From Cokeromyces recurvatus (Eukaryota; Mucoromycota; Mucoromycetes; Mucorales; Mucoraceae), in contig NW_026251405.1 in NCBI RefSeq assembly GCF_025118155.1, positions 478,947 to 542,946 on the forward strand: a stretch of 64,000 nucleotides of DNA, written 5' to 3'. Positions 37,707-50,910 of the stretch are shown here, one piece after another. The position numbers and the translations under genes are program-made. The notes below the pieces were generated by a model. That model saw only the letters and a program-made list of their open reading frames with translations. It had not been told where the DNA came from and ran no database searches. Every line of letters starts with the position of its first letter. Position 1 is the stretch's first letter.

Positions 37707-38700
37707 GATACCATGGCCGTCAGATTGTAAGGTACAGTAGAATAAATCAGAATTGTTTTCAGAATTAAGGAGATTGTCCATGCTGAAGTATAATAAGATT
37801 ATTTAGTAACTAGTTTTTTTTTCCACATGGATATAGTCGTATAATTTCTTATCTATTATAGTCCGGCTTTTTTAAAGTTAAAAGTAATATTGAACTGTTT
37901 TATATAATCCTCGTAGCTTGCCCCGGCTTGTACTTTTGTTATTGCTTGTAATGATTTACTATGAATAGTAATATATCGCCAATACAAAAATGGTTGAGGA
38001 GTCATAGCAAATATTTGAGGCATTTTCCTCTTTTTGTTATTCCAGTTATTGTGTATTTGTTTGATATTAGCAGGCATATATTTCAGAGCAAAGATAAATT
38101 CCTTGGAAGAGGAGGAAAGATTTATTAAGGTAGGAATTAAATTCATCCATTCCTTGAGGTTAATATAGATTTCAAGTACTCTAGTCATATTTTCAATAGT
38201 AACCAGGTCAAAACTATTAGGCCAGAGTGTGCTTCCTTCAAGTCGGCAAAAGTAAGCACAATATCATCAAAGATATACCGTTTATTTGTTTGTTACATGT
38301 TAACCTAAAATCAGCTGGCACATGGAGCACTAGACGTCTTGTTGAATTATTACAACTATGTTATTTAATCTCTTATTAACAGCAATATAGATGTCGATAG
38401 AAATTTGAGCACGGAGGATTATACTTCTAACGAACCTACTGAGGATTATACTTCTAACGAACCTACTGAGTTTAATAATCGTCTCTATGAATATATTTTT
38501 GTATTTTATTCTGATAATTGATTCCAAATAGAATGTTTCTGTATATTTTTTATAGTTAAAACTGAGGGATTTTTTGAACGTCTCATCTAAATAGTGATTA
38601 TTGTTTTTTACATTGTTTAGAAAGAGCACTGGCATATCCTGCCTCACTGCATGAAGAACATTCTACTATGGCTACAGAGGTACCTGATATCAATTGCATC
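37051..38700 (-). pseudogene. Decayed TnpB/Fanzor-like (OrfB-type) gene, tentative
   Basis: Minus-strand frames at 38700-38630, 38647-38330, 38188-37858 and 37260-37053 read as pieces of one broken protein. The first has CSSCSEAGYASALSKQC, like a zinc knuckle. The second includes FNYKKYTETFYLESIIRIKY and RFVRSIILRAQISIDIYIAV. The third includes MPQIFAMTPQPFLYWRYITI and IKQFNITFNFKKAG. The last has LIVFGNGMKNKYLVSIRG and VIDINEFRISK, resembling the late RuvC region of OrfB/TnpB-like nucleases (VFGxG then xDEFRTSKxC), but the following cysteines of the zinc ribbon are missing. Stops and frame changes separate the pieces. The family call is from motif memory only and should be treated as a hypothesis; that it is a broken gene is better supported than its identity. 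Confidence 0.35.
38414..38467. repeat. 27-bp perfect tandem duplication
   Basis: A 27-base unit beginning GAGGATTATACTTCTAACGA occurs twice with no gap (38414-38440 and 38441-38467). In the minus-strand relic it duplicates nine codons (LSRFVRSII twice) without shifting the frame. Confidence 0.95.
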
Positions 38701-41226
38701 TGTTTTTGCTTATCTGATAAACGCCTTTGTTTCCCTTCACCTTTTTCTATGTTTGTCTATACATTGTCCTTTTGCGTCACTTTCTTTTTTTTTTTTTTTG
38801 AAAATATAACGATCAAAGAGTTTATATGAAATTATACTTTTACGATTTGACATCAAATAAATTTCATAATAATTCAACGATCACCAAAATAAGATAGTCA
38901 GAGTTAACTATCCTTTATTTAATTCCAGATTTAAAGTACCTGGACAAATAATATAAAAGAAGGGATTTCAACTTATTTATATACTCCTTCATGATTTATA
39001 AATTTAAGGGCACGTCAAACAACAATTATTAGAAGAAATATTCTACTCATAGGTTTAATTCTAATTAAAACTTACGAGTCTCACAGTCAAGATAGACTAC
39101 TAATATTGGTGTTAGATTGGTGAAAGAGGAAAGAAAGAAAAAATTTTGTGAGAATTTTTTATAGTGTTTTATTTAAAAGAAAAAATAAAATATAACAATT
39201 AATGGGTCTTTTTTTTTCGAAGTGACCAGCTTCTTTTATAGTTTTTAACAAGCATCTTTTATCGATTCCTTGATTCTATATTAGAAATATGGAATTTAAA
39301 GGAAATGATGATAATCAATCTATATTTGACATCTAATGTACAATCTTGATTTAGCGTGCAATATTATTCGATACAATTTGTTTCTTCAGGCATTATGCCT
39401 TGATTCACTAAGTAATTTTCTTTTTGCTAGCATTTACTACAATGTTCTAAGATTAGTCTGATAAAATAACAAGTAATAGTTGTTATCAATCTGATGTTGA
39501 TGATGATATTATTAGTTGAATATTATACATAGCTATTATAATTAGATATGCTTAATTATGTAGTGTAATATTTCTTGTAAAATATCAAATAAAAATAATA
39601 TAAAGACAAAAGAAGGTCAACGAGAGTGAACAATAGTTCTAAAGTCAATGATTTTATTTGTGGATTTAAATTGATAGGGCATTTATAAGAATTGTTAAAG
39701 AAGTGTGAGATAAGATGCGAATCAGAAAAGTATTAGTTACTACTTAATAAGATATGTTATAGATAATGAAGTGTTAGAAGTCTTTAATATTATTTGATGA
39801 AGTGGATCAATAGAGTTTCGGGGGAATCTAAATAAAATTCCTTGAATAATTTTCTGATCCTCATGTTTAATCAAGAAACATGATACTATAAGTCAACTCA
39901 TGACATGTAGTATCTTTTATATGTATCAAGTTTTGAAAATTATTGTTGATAAGGTAGAGATAAAAAAGAAAGCAGAATAAATCTGTGAAAATTTTGTACA
40001 AGGCTTTTATTATTAATTGAATAAAAATAAAAATTAATAAAAATAAAAAATTGAATCCCTCAAAATAAGTGCAAAATGAATCCTTATTTATATCTTGTGG
40101 AGAACAGGTTACTTTGCGACAGGAACAGAATGAAGATATCTTGAAAGAAGAATATTTCCCATAAAATGATTAAAGTTATTTTGTTTGAGCTTTCTAGTCT
40201 TTGCCCTGATTGAGAATTAATCTTAGTTAACTCATTCTAATAAAAATTAAATTATTCATGCTCGATCTAGTCGACTATTTTTCTTGGAACTAAATAACGA
40301 GGTCTCGTTTTTTCATACTTGTGAATGATATAGGGAAGATATTTTTTGATATAGATTTCTTTGTATTCTATTCATTCTTCAATGTACTACTTGAATGAAT
40401 ATCAATATATTTTATAGTGTATAATGTATAGATAGTATATGATTATATTTATAAATTAGTATATTAGTATATTAAATAATAATGTGGATATATAACTAAT
40501 AGATACAATCTATAATTCATATATCTTTATCATTCATAACTCTTTACACTATTGTTTGGTTTATCATTATCTCGTAATGTTAGTATTTATTATAATATTA
40601 TTTTTCTTATCACAAGAATGTCTTATAAACTGAAATCAAGTAATATTATACGCATAAAGTATACAACTAATGACTATAATATCATTCGGTCCTTCATGAC
40701 TCTGATCTGTATACTATAAGATATTATGTAATACATCATTATATACACAACAATTATATTATTGAAGCTTATCAGTTGTGATATAAATAACGATAAATGA
40801 TATCATCAACACAAATAACATGTATTAAGCTACTTCTATATTGAATAAGCTTTGTATAGATTTTATTTTTCAATATGATGTATCATAAACTACCTTTAGA
40901 AAACATTAAGTAAAGCATAAAGTATATCTCTTTCGTTATCTTTTTGCACTCAAAACAATTACAAGATAAATCTTAAGTTGCTCTTTAATTCGTTCTCTAT
41001 TTCTTTTTTTAACTGGTTGATATCCTTAGCACACAATATTCGATATAATAATTTACAAGAGCCAACTCATTGAAAAGATTACAAACTCGATATAACGACA
41101 ATTAAAAAATATATAAAATATAAAGTAACAATTAAAAGACAGAAGGTAAATTTCATTGGTTGAGTCACGTGATTTTTAAATTTATTTATAGTTATATTTT
41201 AATTAAAAATTTTACAATCAACAGCT
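38701..41226. other. Gene-poor AT-rich region
   Basis: About 2.5 kb of very AT-rich DNA. No open frame has family features on either strand and I see no repeats with clear boundaries. It probably consists of decayed sequence. Confidence 0.45.
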
Positions 41227-41298
41227 TCTTCGGTAGTATAGTGGTGAGTATCCCCGCCTGTCACGCGGGAGACCGGGGTTCAATTCCCCGCCGGAGAG
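41227..41298 (+). tRNA. tRNA-Asp(GTC)
   Basis: A 72-base cloverleaf without intron. The acceptor stem TCTTCGG pairs with CCGGAGA (one T-G pair), followed by discriminator G. The anticodon arm is CCCGC-CTGTCAC-GCGGG with anticodon GTC, and the T arm is CCGGG-GTTCAAT-TCCCCG-like with a good B box. The D arm is of the TAGTATAGTGG type usual for eukaryotic tRNA-Asp. CCA is not encoded, as expected for a nuclear gene. Confidence 0.96.
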
Positions 41299-41879
41299 TT
41301 CTTTTTTTATTTTTTAAGTGTCGTGCTCTTTATTCGGAGACATAGTAGCTTCATTTAGTTTGACTATAAATTTTTATATTTTATATCAGTTGCGTCTAAA
41401 AATATTATATTTAGGCTGTTTTGTCGTATCGTGACAGTAGTGTCGCAAGAAAGATTTTTATTTGCTTTAATAGTCTATTATAATTCTTATAAAAATTATT
41501 ACAATATGATTTTTATTGAGTAAAAAGATAATATTTTATTATTTTTGTTAACTTGATTAATTATAAGTCAATTCTAATAGAATACAAATTTTTATAACTT
41601 GGAAATAAAATAAAGTACGATAGTAGTTTGTTGTGCCATCATTTTTTATTGTGATTAATACCTATTAATAAAGTATTACTTAATACTAACAGTAATAATA
41701 GAATATAGAAGGATGTAGAATATCAACAATATAGTTTGAAGAAGAAAGACTTGTAAGTATAATTTTAGGTGGCGCTTAATAAAATTCTATATAACTGCTA
41801 TATCAAAGTACAACACTTTTATTTTTATTACCTATCAGGATGACGGCTGTTGTTCTATGAAAAATAGATAGTTCACATG

Positions 41880-41924
<45 letters not shown>

Positions 41925-42064
41925 AAAGCAAGTTATTTTACAGCATGACTAATATATTCTCTTATTGCTAAGTGCATTTTTTTTTTCAATATAAAATACT
42001 AATTTACAGGAGAATTATTATAAAATATGCAAACATCGTAAATAATGAAGTGTAGTGATTTTCA
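41299..42064. other. Intergenic between tRNA-Asp and HSPA12-like gene
   Basis: AT-rich, with a T run just after the tRNA (Pol III termination) and an A40 tract at 41881-41920. No gene seen. Confidence 0.5.
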
Positions 42065-44009
42065 TCAACAAATTGCTTGATTTTCGTCGTCATATTTATC
42101 ATCAGCATCAAAATTACAACGAAGCTTATGCACAATACCTGCTCCAAAGTCTGCTTCCATTCTAATTTCTGTCAAACCAAAATACATTCTATTATAAAAT
42201 ATAAGTTAAATAATTTTATTAAGCGATTTTTAATAATATTAATTTACCTCACTGTATAGGATATTCTTTCTCCTAGAATAACATTAGGTAATTCAGGTAT
42301 TGGTACTGAGATAGCAGCTACTTGTTTAACTCCTGACTCATAAACGTATCTTGGTTCTAGTCTATCATCTGTAGCATACAAAACAATATCTGTCGCTCCA
42401 ATTGTTCCATAATAAACAAACATGGTTTCTCGAATACAATGATCTATTGGTAATAAATTACCCTTTCTTACAAATACAAGAAACCTTGATGTACAACGAA
42501 TACTTCCATCAGGACGTATTACGCGAGATGAAGGAGGATCTAAACTTTCGTCAAACGGTAAGCCAGCATTGATACCATATGTTCGTCGAGAAATACGAGA
42601 CGTTACAGTCCGAGGATTAAGTCCAAAATAGACAGCACCTCTTACAACAGCTAGTGCAGCTCTTGGGGGACATAAGATTTGATTAACTCTAGTGGAAAAT
42701 GCTTCTTGTACTCGATGATACAAATAATTTGAAGAACCAAAACCACCAACAAGAAATATACAAGAAAGTTCCTTATTGGGGATTGAGTTATACTGCTTTT
42801 CCAATAATGAAATCTATTTACGTTAAATTGTTAAAGAGGGAAAATAGTCACCGTGTTTTATACTTTACTACACGATCTACAATAGGATCAAACACCTTTT
42901 TCTTTAATTCATCTGCTCTAAGTACCATTATACCTTCATCAAGACCACTATCCTTTTCCATATCAATTTCATCTAAATTAATAGAAAAGGGTAAAGTCAA
43001 ATATTGGTCATCTAATCCATCGAATTCTGGTTTTATATTATTAACAAACTGATCCATCAAACTATTAATAACAATAGCAGGTAGACTTCTAACTTGTTGA
43101 CCTAACCTTTCTTCTAATAAATCTTTAAACTTTTTATCCAAAAATATACTTCCACAGCTTTCGCCAATACCCTTTGTCACTTCTTTGAGTCGATTTGTAT
43201 TTTGTATCCCATCATTAATAATTTCAAACACAATTAAATCAACTGTTCCGCCCCCAGCATCACAGATTAATATGCGGTCTCCTTTTTTCAGGTTGGCTTG
43301 ATCGCACATTCTCTCGCAATAAAGAGCAGCTGCTTCTGGTTCTGATATAAGCATTAGCCTATCTTCTGAATCCTCCTTTCGAACCAAGCCAGCCTTTACA
43401 GCGGCTTTTCTCATAGAATACTTTGCTAAATCTGACCACATCGCGGGTACTGTTAAGCAATATCGAAAATGATTTGGATCATAATTTTTGGCAAATCCTT
43501 TGCTAAGCTCTTCTAAAACATATTCATGAAGTGCTTTTAAATAATCAGCAATAATATCTACGTTAGACCTATTTTTTTTTAAGTTAATTAAGATATAATA
43601 TCTTCTTTTTTTTTTTTCTTACCGATAATTTTCTGCTATGCCCCTTTGTAAGGATTCATCTAAATTGAGTTTAAAGTTTGATAAAATTATATTTTCCTTA
43701 GCAGCTTGTGGTTTAAGCATCATCTTCTTGGCGCCATGTCCCCATTCGATCATTACAATTGGATTAGATCGTTTATAGACTAACAAAGTATGTGTTTTTG
43801 GATAAAAGTCTCCACCTTTTTGCGGCCTTGATAATTTCATGTTATATTTGATAAAAAAAAACCACATATAAATCACTTTTTTGTTACCATTTTTGTATAT
43901 CAAAAATTTCAGGGGTTGTCGTTATATGAGTGAAAGCATACGAAGCTCCAGAAAAAGTTGTACCAAAATCATAAGCAATAACAAGCTTGTAATTGTCTTT
44001 GCTGTTCAT
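42065..44009 (-). CDS. HSPA12-like Hsp70-family ATPase (copy 1)
   Basis: Five exons (44009-43888, 43826-43623, 43568-42852, 42813-42248, 42188-42065). The actin-like ATPase fold shows the phosphate-1 motif YDFGTTFSG, the phosphate-2 motif ICDAGGGTVDLIVF and the adenosine motif FLVGGFGSSNYLYHR. Between them lie RLMLISEPEAAALYCERMCD and GIGESCGSIFLD. The pattern is that of the HSPA12A/B group, which keeps the nucleotide-binding fold but has no canonical Hsp70 substrate-binding domain. The C-terminus ends in a beta-rich region and a Asp/Glu-rich tail. In fungi, members of this family are multiplied and their roles are mostly unknown; ATPase activity is inferred. It stands head-to-head with a paralogue at 44425. 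Confidence 0.9.
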
Positions 44010-44089
44010 TATTAATGCAATTGTTTAAATGAAGAAAGAATAATGTGTATAAAAAACGAGCCTAAATGCATATTAAATGATTTAAACAC

Positions 44090-44131
<42 letters not shown>

Positions 44132-44424
44132 AGCAGTAAATTGATCTAGGACCATGCGTACAGATACAAAAGAAAAGAAGATAAAATAAAATAAACAACG
44201 TGTTTTTATCAATGTGCTATATCCAAGATGTATTATAAATAATACAATACACTTCTATAACTATTGCAACACTATGGATGGATATTATTATAATAATAAA
44301 TTTTAAAAAAAGGCTTATAATAATACAAAAATATTATTGTAGCACCTTGTATAGCCCATAAACGTTGTACCATTCCTTTTTTTTTTCTTTTTCTTCTTCT
44401 TTTTTTATAATATAAACTGGGTTT
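44010..44424. promoter_or_regulatory. Bidirectional promoter region of the HSPA12-like pair
   Basis: These 415 bases separate the two divergent start codons, so both promoters must lie here. It contains a T32 tract at about 44093-44126 and a pyrimidine-rich stretch at 44378-44406 just upstream of the plus-strand start. No specific factor site can be named from sequence alone. Confidence 0.5.
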
Positions 44425-46204
44425 ATGGTTACTCCATTTTCTGATAAAGACTATCCCATTGTCATTGGAATTGACTTTGGTAAATTCAATTTATTAATAT
44501 GAAACTAGAAAGTATATATGTATATATATATTATTTTTTATTTTTAGGCACGACCTTTTCAGGTGCATCTTATGCTTACATGAACGATAACGAAATTACA
44601 GACATTAGTAAATGGTAATTAGCAATAAGAAAAATATATGTGTATACGTAAACTAACTTTTAAACAAAATATTTATTTACTCTTCTGTTAGGCCCGGACA
44701 ACCTGATTATAGTTATCCAAAAGTAATGTATATTATGTATATATACTTACATATATCTGTGTATAACAATTAAATAATATACTCTTTATTTGTAAAATAG
44801 TGCCCAACTGTTTGCGTAAGTACTTATTAGACTTCTTTTATTATTACTGTGAAATTCATAAATATACATTTGCCTTTTATAGTTATATAATAGAGATAAT
44901 AATGTAAGCTCTCTACTCTTCATGCATATATGTTAAGGACTAGAGAAATTTAACTGGATTAAATAGAAACTAATTCAATGGGGTAGATCAGCTAAATCTG
45001 GGAAATCTAAATTCCCTAATATTACTATTTTGCAGCAATTTAAGCTATATCTGGATGATAGTCTTGAAGGAATTGTAAGGCAATTACCATTAGATTTAAC
45101 AGCCACTGATATTATTGCAGGTAAATAGTATACACATGTATAAAAAACTATATGTATGTATACATACATACATACATAAAGAATCTCATATTATCAATCA
45201 CAAAGATTATTTGCAAAAATTTTATGCATGTGTAAAAACGGATATGACTAAAAAAGGATTTCATAAGGATTTTGAAAAGCAAGCTCGATTTTGCTTAACA
45301 GTATGTTGTATAAATTTTTTGTTTAGAGAATTTTAAAGTACTAAAAAAAAATGTATATTAGGTTCCAGCCATGTGGTCAGACAAATCAAAGCAAATTATG
45401 AGAGATGCAGCCTTGAAGGCAGGTATTATAGATGCTAGTGATCACAGAGATCGACTCATGTTAATCTCTGAACCTGAGGCAGCTGCACTTTATTGTGAGA
45501 AGACATGTGATAAATTCAATATGCAGCATGGTGATGAATTTATGATATGTGATGCTGGAGGGGGTACTGTTGACTTGATTGTATTTCGAGTTGACATTGA
45601 TACATCAGGTCGACGTAAATTTAGAGAAAGTACAAAAGGCATTGGTAAATCTTGTGGATCAACATTTATAGATCGAAATTTTAGAAAACTTTTAAGAAAA
45701 AAATTAAAAAAAGTGATTCGAAGGTCGCCTAATGGAATAGTCAAAATTCCTGAGGCCCCTCTCGATCATATGATGGATATTTTTGTCGGTAATTATATAC
45801 ATATTGTATAAGTAAATATTAGTTTAAAATGCTAAGTCTTCAAGCATGTGTAGATAATTTAAAGCCATTATTTGATGGAACAGATGATCTTTATTCAGAT
45901 ATATCTATGGGGTTCGATCTTGTTACCAAAACTGAACCTTCTATTGGTTTAGATGAAGGCAACATGACATTTACAAAAGAAGAACTCAAGAACCATGTAT
46001 TTGATCCTGTTGTTCAAGAAGTAGTTCATCTCTGCCGTGAACTAAAAAAGGATACGACCAACTTAAAAGCCATTTTTATGGTAGGTGGTTTTGGTTCATC
46101 CGCTTATTTATATAATCAAATGGAAAAAGAATTCTTGTCTGAAAAAATTCGAATTGTGCAGCCTGATAGACCAGGTAAGATAAATGAAAAATAGTAATAC
46201 AACA

Positions 46205-46248
<44 letters not shown>

Positions 46249-46905
46249 GCTCACATATAAATTCAAAAATAATAAATAGAAATGGCAGTGTCTCGGGGAG
46301 CTGTCATTTTTGGAATGTGTCCTACAAAAATTGCTACACGTATACCTAGATTTTGGTATGGGATTGAAATTACAAATATATTTGATCCCAATATAGATCC
46401 TCTTGAATATAAGGTTGTTCGACCAGATGGTAGTATCCGCTGCGATAATCGATTCTCAACTTATGTTGAGCGAGGAAAGCCTTTAGGTACACCCTTTTTC
46501 TTCTTCTTTTGTAAAATTTGTTAACTTTTATAATACTTATATACTTGTCTTAATCATTGATAGATATTGATAGTTGCATTTCACGTAGCTATACTACTTA
46601 TTATCCAAGTCATACAGCATGTACATTTTTTGCTTCTGATAGTAAAACTGAACCTAGATATACTATTTCTACATCCACAACTAATATTAGAAAAGTATTT
46701 GATTTTGAAATTCCCATGCCTACATTACCAAATAAAAAGAATGGTGATCCAGTTCCATTAACTATTAAGGTAACTAGATATTTAATCATTACATTAAATT
46801 CTTATTTTTATAATTATGTAGATGTATTTTGGTGAAGTAGAACTTCGTGTGGAAGCTGTTATTGAAGATCAAACTTATGCTGTTGTCTGTAATTTTAATG
46901 TTTAG
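44425..46905 (+). CDS. HSPA12-like Hsp70-family ATPase (copy 2)
   Basis: Twelve exons: 44425-44479, 44548-44614, 44692-44722, 44801-44815, 44883-44903, 44967-45120, 45206-45300, 45362-45788, 45845-46174, 46280-46486, 46564-46769, 46822-46905. The order of motifs equals copy 1: IGIDFGTTFSG, LMLISEPEAAALYCEKTC, MICDAGGGTVDLIVF, GIGKSCGSTFID, FMVGGFGSSAYLYNQ, and a closing KMYFGEVELRVEA. Exons 4 and 5 are microexons of 15 and 21 bases (CPTVC, LYNRDNN); both are needed to keep the frame between PDYSYPK and KLIQWGRSAKS. The two copies share domain order and wording (AMWSDxxKxxMRxAAxKAG), so they arose by duplication followed by divergence. Intron numbers now differ greatly (11 versus 4). Confidence 0.9.
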
Positions 46906-47018
46906 AAATATAACAATAAAAAAAAAAGAGGATTGTTTTAAGCTTATATATAATATTTAGCAAATACTATATTCTTTCTTATATGTAATTAATAATTATT
47001 TACACCTACACTGTGTAA

Positions 47019-47049
<31 letters not shown>

Positions 47050-47848
47050 GATACAGCACTTTATAAAAAGTAATCAAATCATGTGCGTTAAAGAGGCTAC
47101 TAATTATAACAACTATATTATTAGTGAACATCTTACTTTTATATTAGCAATGAAGGCTATGTATAAATAAGCCCTTTTATTTTATTTTATCTTGATAAAT
47201 TAACTACTTTTTGAATCTTGAAAATAAATACAACTTTTTGATATTCGCACAATAATGTGATTAAGTACTATATTCGTAACAAAGACAATATGCAATTCTA
47301 TCATGTACTGTATCTGATTTGATATAATAATGGCATATATCACTTTATATATAGAATAGCTCAGAGTTTGATAAGATAATTATATAAACTAAAAAATAGA
47401 TATTTTATAAAGATGTCTAATTATCATGTGTATGTCATGACTGGTACTATTAATATCATTAAATAGTTTAACAATGTGTATAATTTTTCTATTTTTATTT
47501 TATTATATTATAGAATAACGTTATTTTCCTTTTATACATCAATATATTAGTATTGTTGTAAGTTTTCAATTCTTTTACTTTTGTTATACCAAAATCAAAT
47601 ATCTGTATTACATTAGGGCAAAATATAAAAATATCAGAAAATTTATAAATTCAATAAAGAACATATTCATTTACATATAATAATTCACTACATTTATTAT
47701 AACTTCTTAATGTCATTTTCTAACTGATATGCGATACTGAGCTATTGTAATAGATAATACTTACAACTATATTGAACACGAATTAAAAAAAAAGAAAAAA
47801 AAAAAAGCAGCCGCTAAAGACACTGAGAAGAAAAAAAATCAAAAGGAA
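46906..47848. other. Gene-poor AT-rich region
   Basis: 3' flank of the HSPA12-like gene with a T28 tract near 47022-47049. No gene features seen up to tRNA-Pro. Confidence 0.45.
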
Positions 47849-47920
47849 GGGCTTCTCCGGGAATCGAACCCGGGACCTCTCGCACCCTAAGCGAGAATTA
47901 TACCACTAAACCAAGAAGCC
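47849..47920 (-). tRNA. tRNA-Pro(AGG)
   Basis: Read on the minus strand it starts GGCTTCTTGGTTTAGTGGTA. The acceptor stem GGCTTCT pairs with AGAAGCC with discriminator C. The anticodon arm CTCGC-TTAGGGT-GCGAG gives anticodon AGG, and the T arm carries GGTTCGATTCC. No intron and no encoded CCA. 72 bases. Confidence 0.96.
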
Positions 47921-50910
47921 ATTGTTGTTTTTCCATCACATTTAAAAAATTATATTATTTATCAAATATATTGAAACACCGCCAGCCAATCAAAACGATT
48001 ATAATTTATGACGTGTTTAGTCGTTTATTGTTGGAGTTAAATCTTATATTATAATGAAGATTTTTTTTTTTAGAATACTGCTTTAAATAATATAGTATGT
48101 TGAGTGGAAACAATTTTACATATGCCTTTACTAAATAAATATCTTATTATGTATAAAGTTAATACACTTTGTAATATTTGATATATGCTTATATTGAAAA
48201 AAAAAGCTTTTTTTTCTTTAAAGATTATATAGTATGTTATTATTACTATTAATATTCTCTTTAAGTTAGTGTTATAGAACAAGCTCTGGAAATGAGCAAA
48301 AGTAATATTATAAAGGATGAATTACATAATACAGAATGAACTATAAGCCTGAATATATAATAAAACTCTGTATATAATATCTTGTAAAATAATATAAAAC
48401 TTATTGACATCGTATCATTTCTAAATATTTAATTTTTATAACCTTGATAAAGTATTCAGATCGTCTTTGATCCAATTAAATAAAAATATAAAAGACATCA
48501 AGAACCTATACTCAGATCAAACGACAAAATTTTTATTTTAGACCTCAATCAAATTATTATACAATTATAACGCCCAATAGATAGTCTATATATCAGTCTC
48601 TTGAATCAACAAGATATATATCTGAATACTAACATTGTTTCACGACTCTTGTTCTTTCATAGTTTTTTTTTATTTTTTTGATTCAGGATCTACTCGTATA
48701 AATATAAGCAGTTGTTTAGGCACGATATAATCTTTATCTTTTTAATTCTCTTTTTTATTATCTTTTTTACATTGAATAAACAGTCTCGAACTATACTTCT
48801 TTTTCGTATTTTTTCTCTTTTCATATCTTTTATTTTTAATATAATCCATAATATCACAGTTAGTATATGTGATGGTACATCATGCAGAAAAAAAAAAGCT
48901 ATATAGAACTTACTTAACGTATAAAGAAATTAGGTTTTTTTTTTGTGTCAATGATTATGTTTATTATTATTTAATCTAACAAATTCATTTTATTTATTAC
49001 TTTTTCATATAATAATAACTATTACAGATTAAAAAAAAAAGCAGTAATTCAAGTAAAAGGTATTATACAATTGAACATAGCTGATCCCAAAATAAATATG
49101 TACATTATTTAACTTATACTATTCTTATTATACTAATCTAAAAATATTATGACATATTCTAACAAAAGGATTATTATTGATTGAAACGAATAATGCCTGA
49201 AGAAGCCAACTATGTCAAATAGTATTATATGTTAAAGCTCAATTAGTTGGAATTATTAACATTATTTACTATTCAGTATATTGCTTTTATTTGAACGATA
49301 TCTTTATTATTGTATTTAATAAATCATAGTTTATCTTTATTGATTTAGCTTTATAGAAAGTGACTATTATCATTATTGTAGTTTAAATAAGAGAAATAAA
49401 ACAAAAGAGAATAATTTAAAACTTGCCAAATAATATTTATTGAGGATAATAATAAAATAAGGGTTAGTAGGATAAAAATATTTTTATATTATATGTTCCG
49501 TTGAGTATTGTATTTTTGAGAATAATGACAAGACTATAGAATACAACTTGTGAAAAATAATAATAATAGAGTATAATCTAATATTACTTTACAGACAAGG
49601 ATAACAAAATATATAATATCTTATATTTGACTTGTAATCGATCTCTTCAGATCATAAGGAAATTAAGATATTTCGAGATATTTCAGTTGGTTTATCATTA
49701 GCTTGACTCAAATTGTTTTTATATACAAAATTTCATTACTTTGGTAAATTTATATTCAATAGTTATCAATTACAACATGGCCTATTGTTCCTACAATAAA
49801 TATAATGCTATTTTATTTCTATTTTACAGGAAATAGATATTATAAAATTGAAAACCACTATCTAATTGAATTAAATTATAGATTACATCTAATAACAGCC
49901 ATACATGAGGTTAAGTAATTAAATTTTAGAGTATTTTTCGGTTTTAACATGCTAGATTACTATTAAAAGATTGAATTAATTTTATAGTGTATAATACGGT
50001 TATATGAATATTGAATGTCAATCATAACATTTCGAATAAAGTATATTTAAAAAGATGATGAATTCAATGATACTGAGTCAGATTTATTATATAGATTGGT
50101 TGAGAGTCAAACATTGTATTTAAAGTATTTGATGTTTAGACAAAAAGTAATTTACACTAAGATATACAATGCTAAAGCGTAACAAACCAAATCAGAATAT
50201 ATACACATAAATGTATAAGAAAAGTATATTCATTATTCAACTATCGTCAACATAATTACGGAGAAAATAATGATATATTTTTTCTGTATCTGAGAAATGA
50301 TCTGCACACTCTCTGTTGATATTGATCTTTCACCATTCATCATTAAGTTTCAAAATATCTAGTAGTTAATAATAAATGCACAAAACAATTAATGCGTTCT
50401 TGTCTATAAGCATTTCCAGGATACAATACTGACGTCTATCCCCTTTATTCCATATGTATTTATCTATTCATTCATTTTAGTCATAAATTACTAAGTTATT
50501 TAATGATAAAGAATGGTGAATATAGATTCTTATTTACATAAGATACCTTTACCTACTTTAATATAATACTGATTTATAAAATATAATTCAATATATCTAC
50601 TGTTAACAAAAAAAAAGGAGATGTTTTTTTTTTCTTTTGATTCAAACAGTAACATATATTCCTTGACTTATTCTATAACATATTACTTACAATATTATAT
50701 TATAATCAAAAATAATTAGTAAATATCATTAAGCTAGAAATACATGAATTTATGATAAGATTATATACATGTATATAATACATGATTATCACACTTTTAT
50801 AATTTGGCTATAGCGTGTTATTATTTTACTAATTTGTTGCAAAATTCATAAAACTGTGTCTTTGATTCATATTTTATTCATAATTTATCTTGACAAATAT
50901 ACAAATACTA
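47921..50910. other. Gene-poor AT-rich region
   Basis: About 3 kb with no open frame that shows family features. The frame at 48712-48906 is rich in Phe/Ile and looks like translated AT-rich DNA. No clear repeats. Confidence 0.45.

Noticed and set aside
41160..41345. Open frame on the plus strand reading VSIPACHAGDRGSIPRRR
   Set aside because: It is the translation of the tRNA-Asp gene; this peptide is a familiar artefact of tRNA sequence.
48712..48906. 64-codon hydrophobic frame
   Set aside because: Composition is what AT-rich DNA gives by chance; no splice or homology support.
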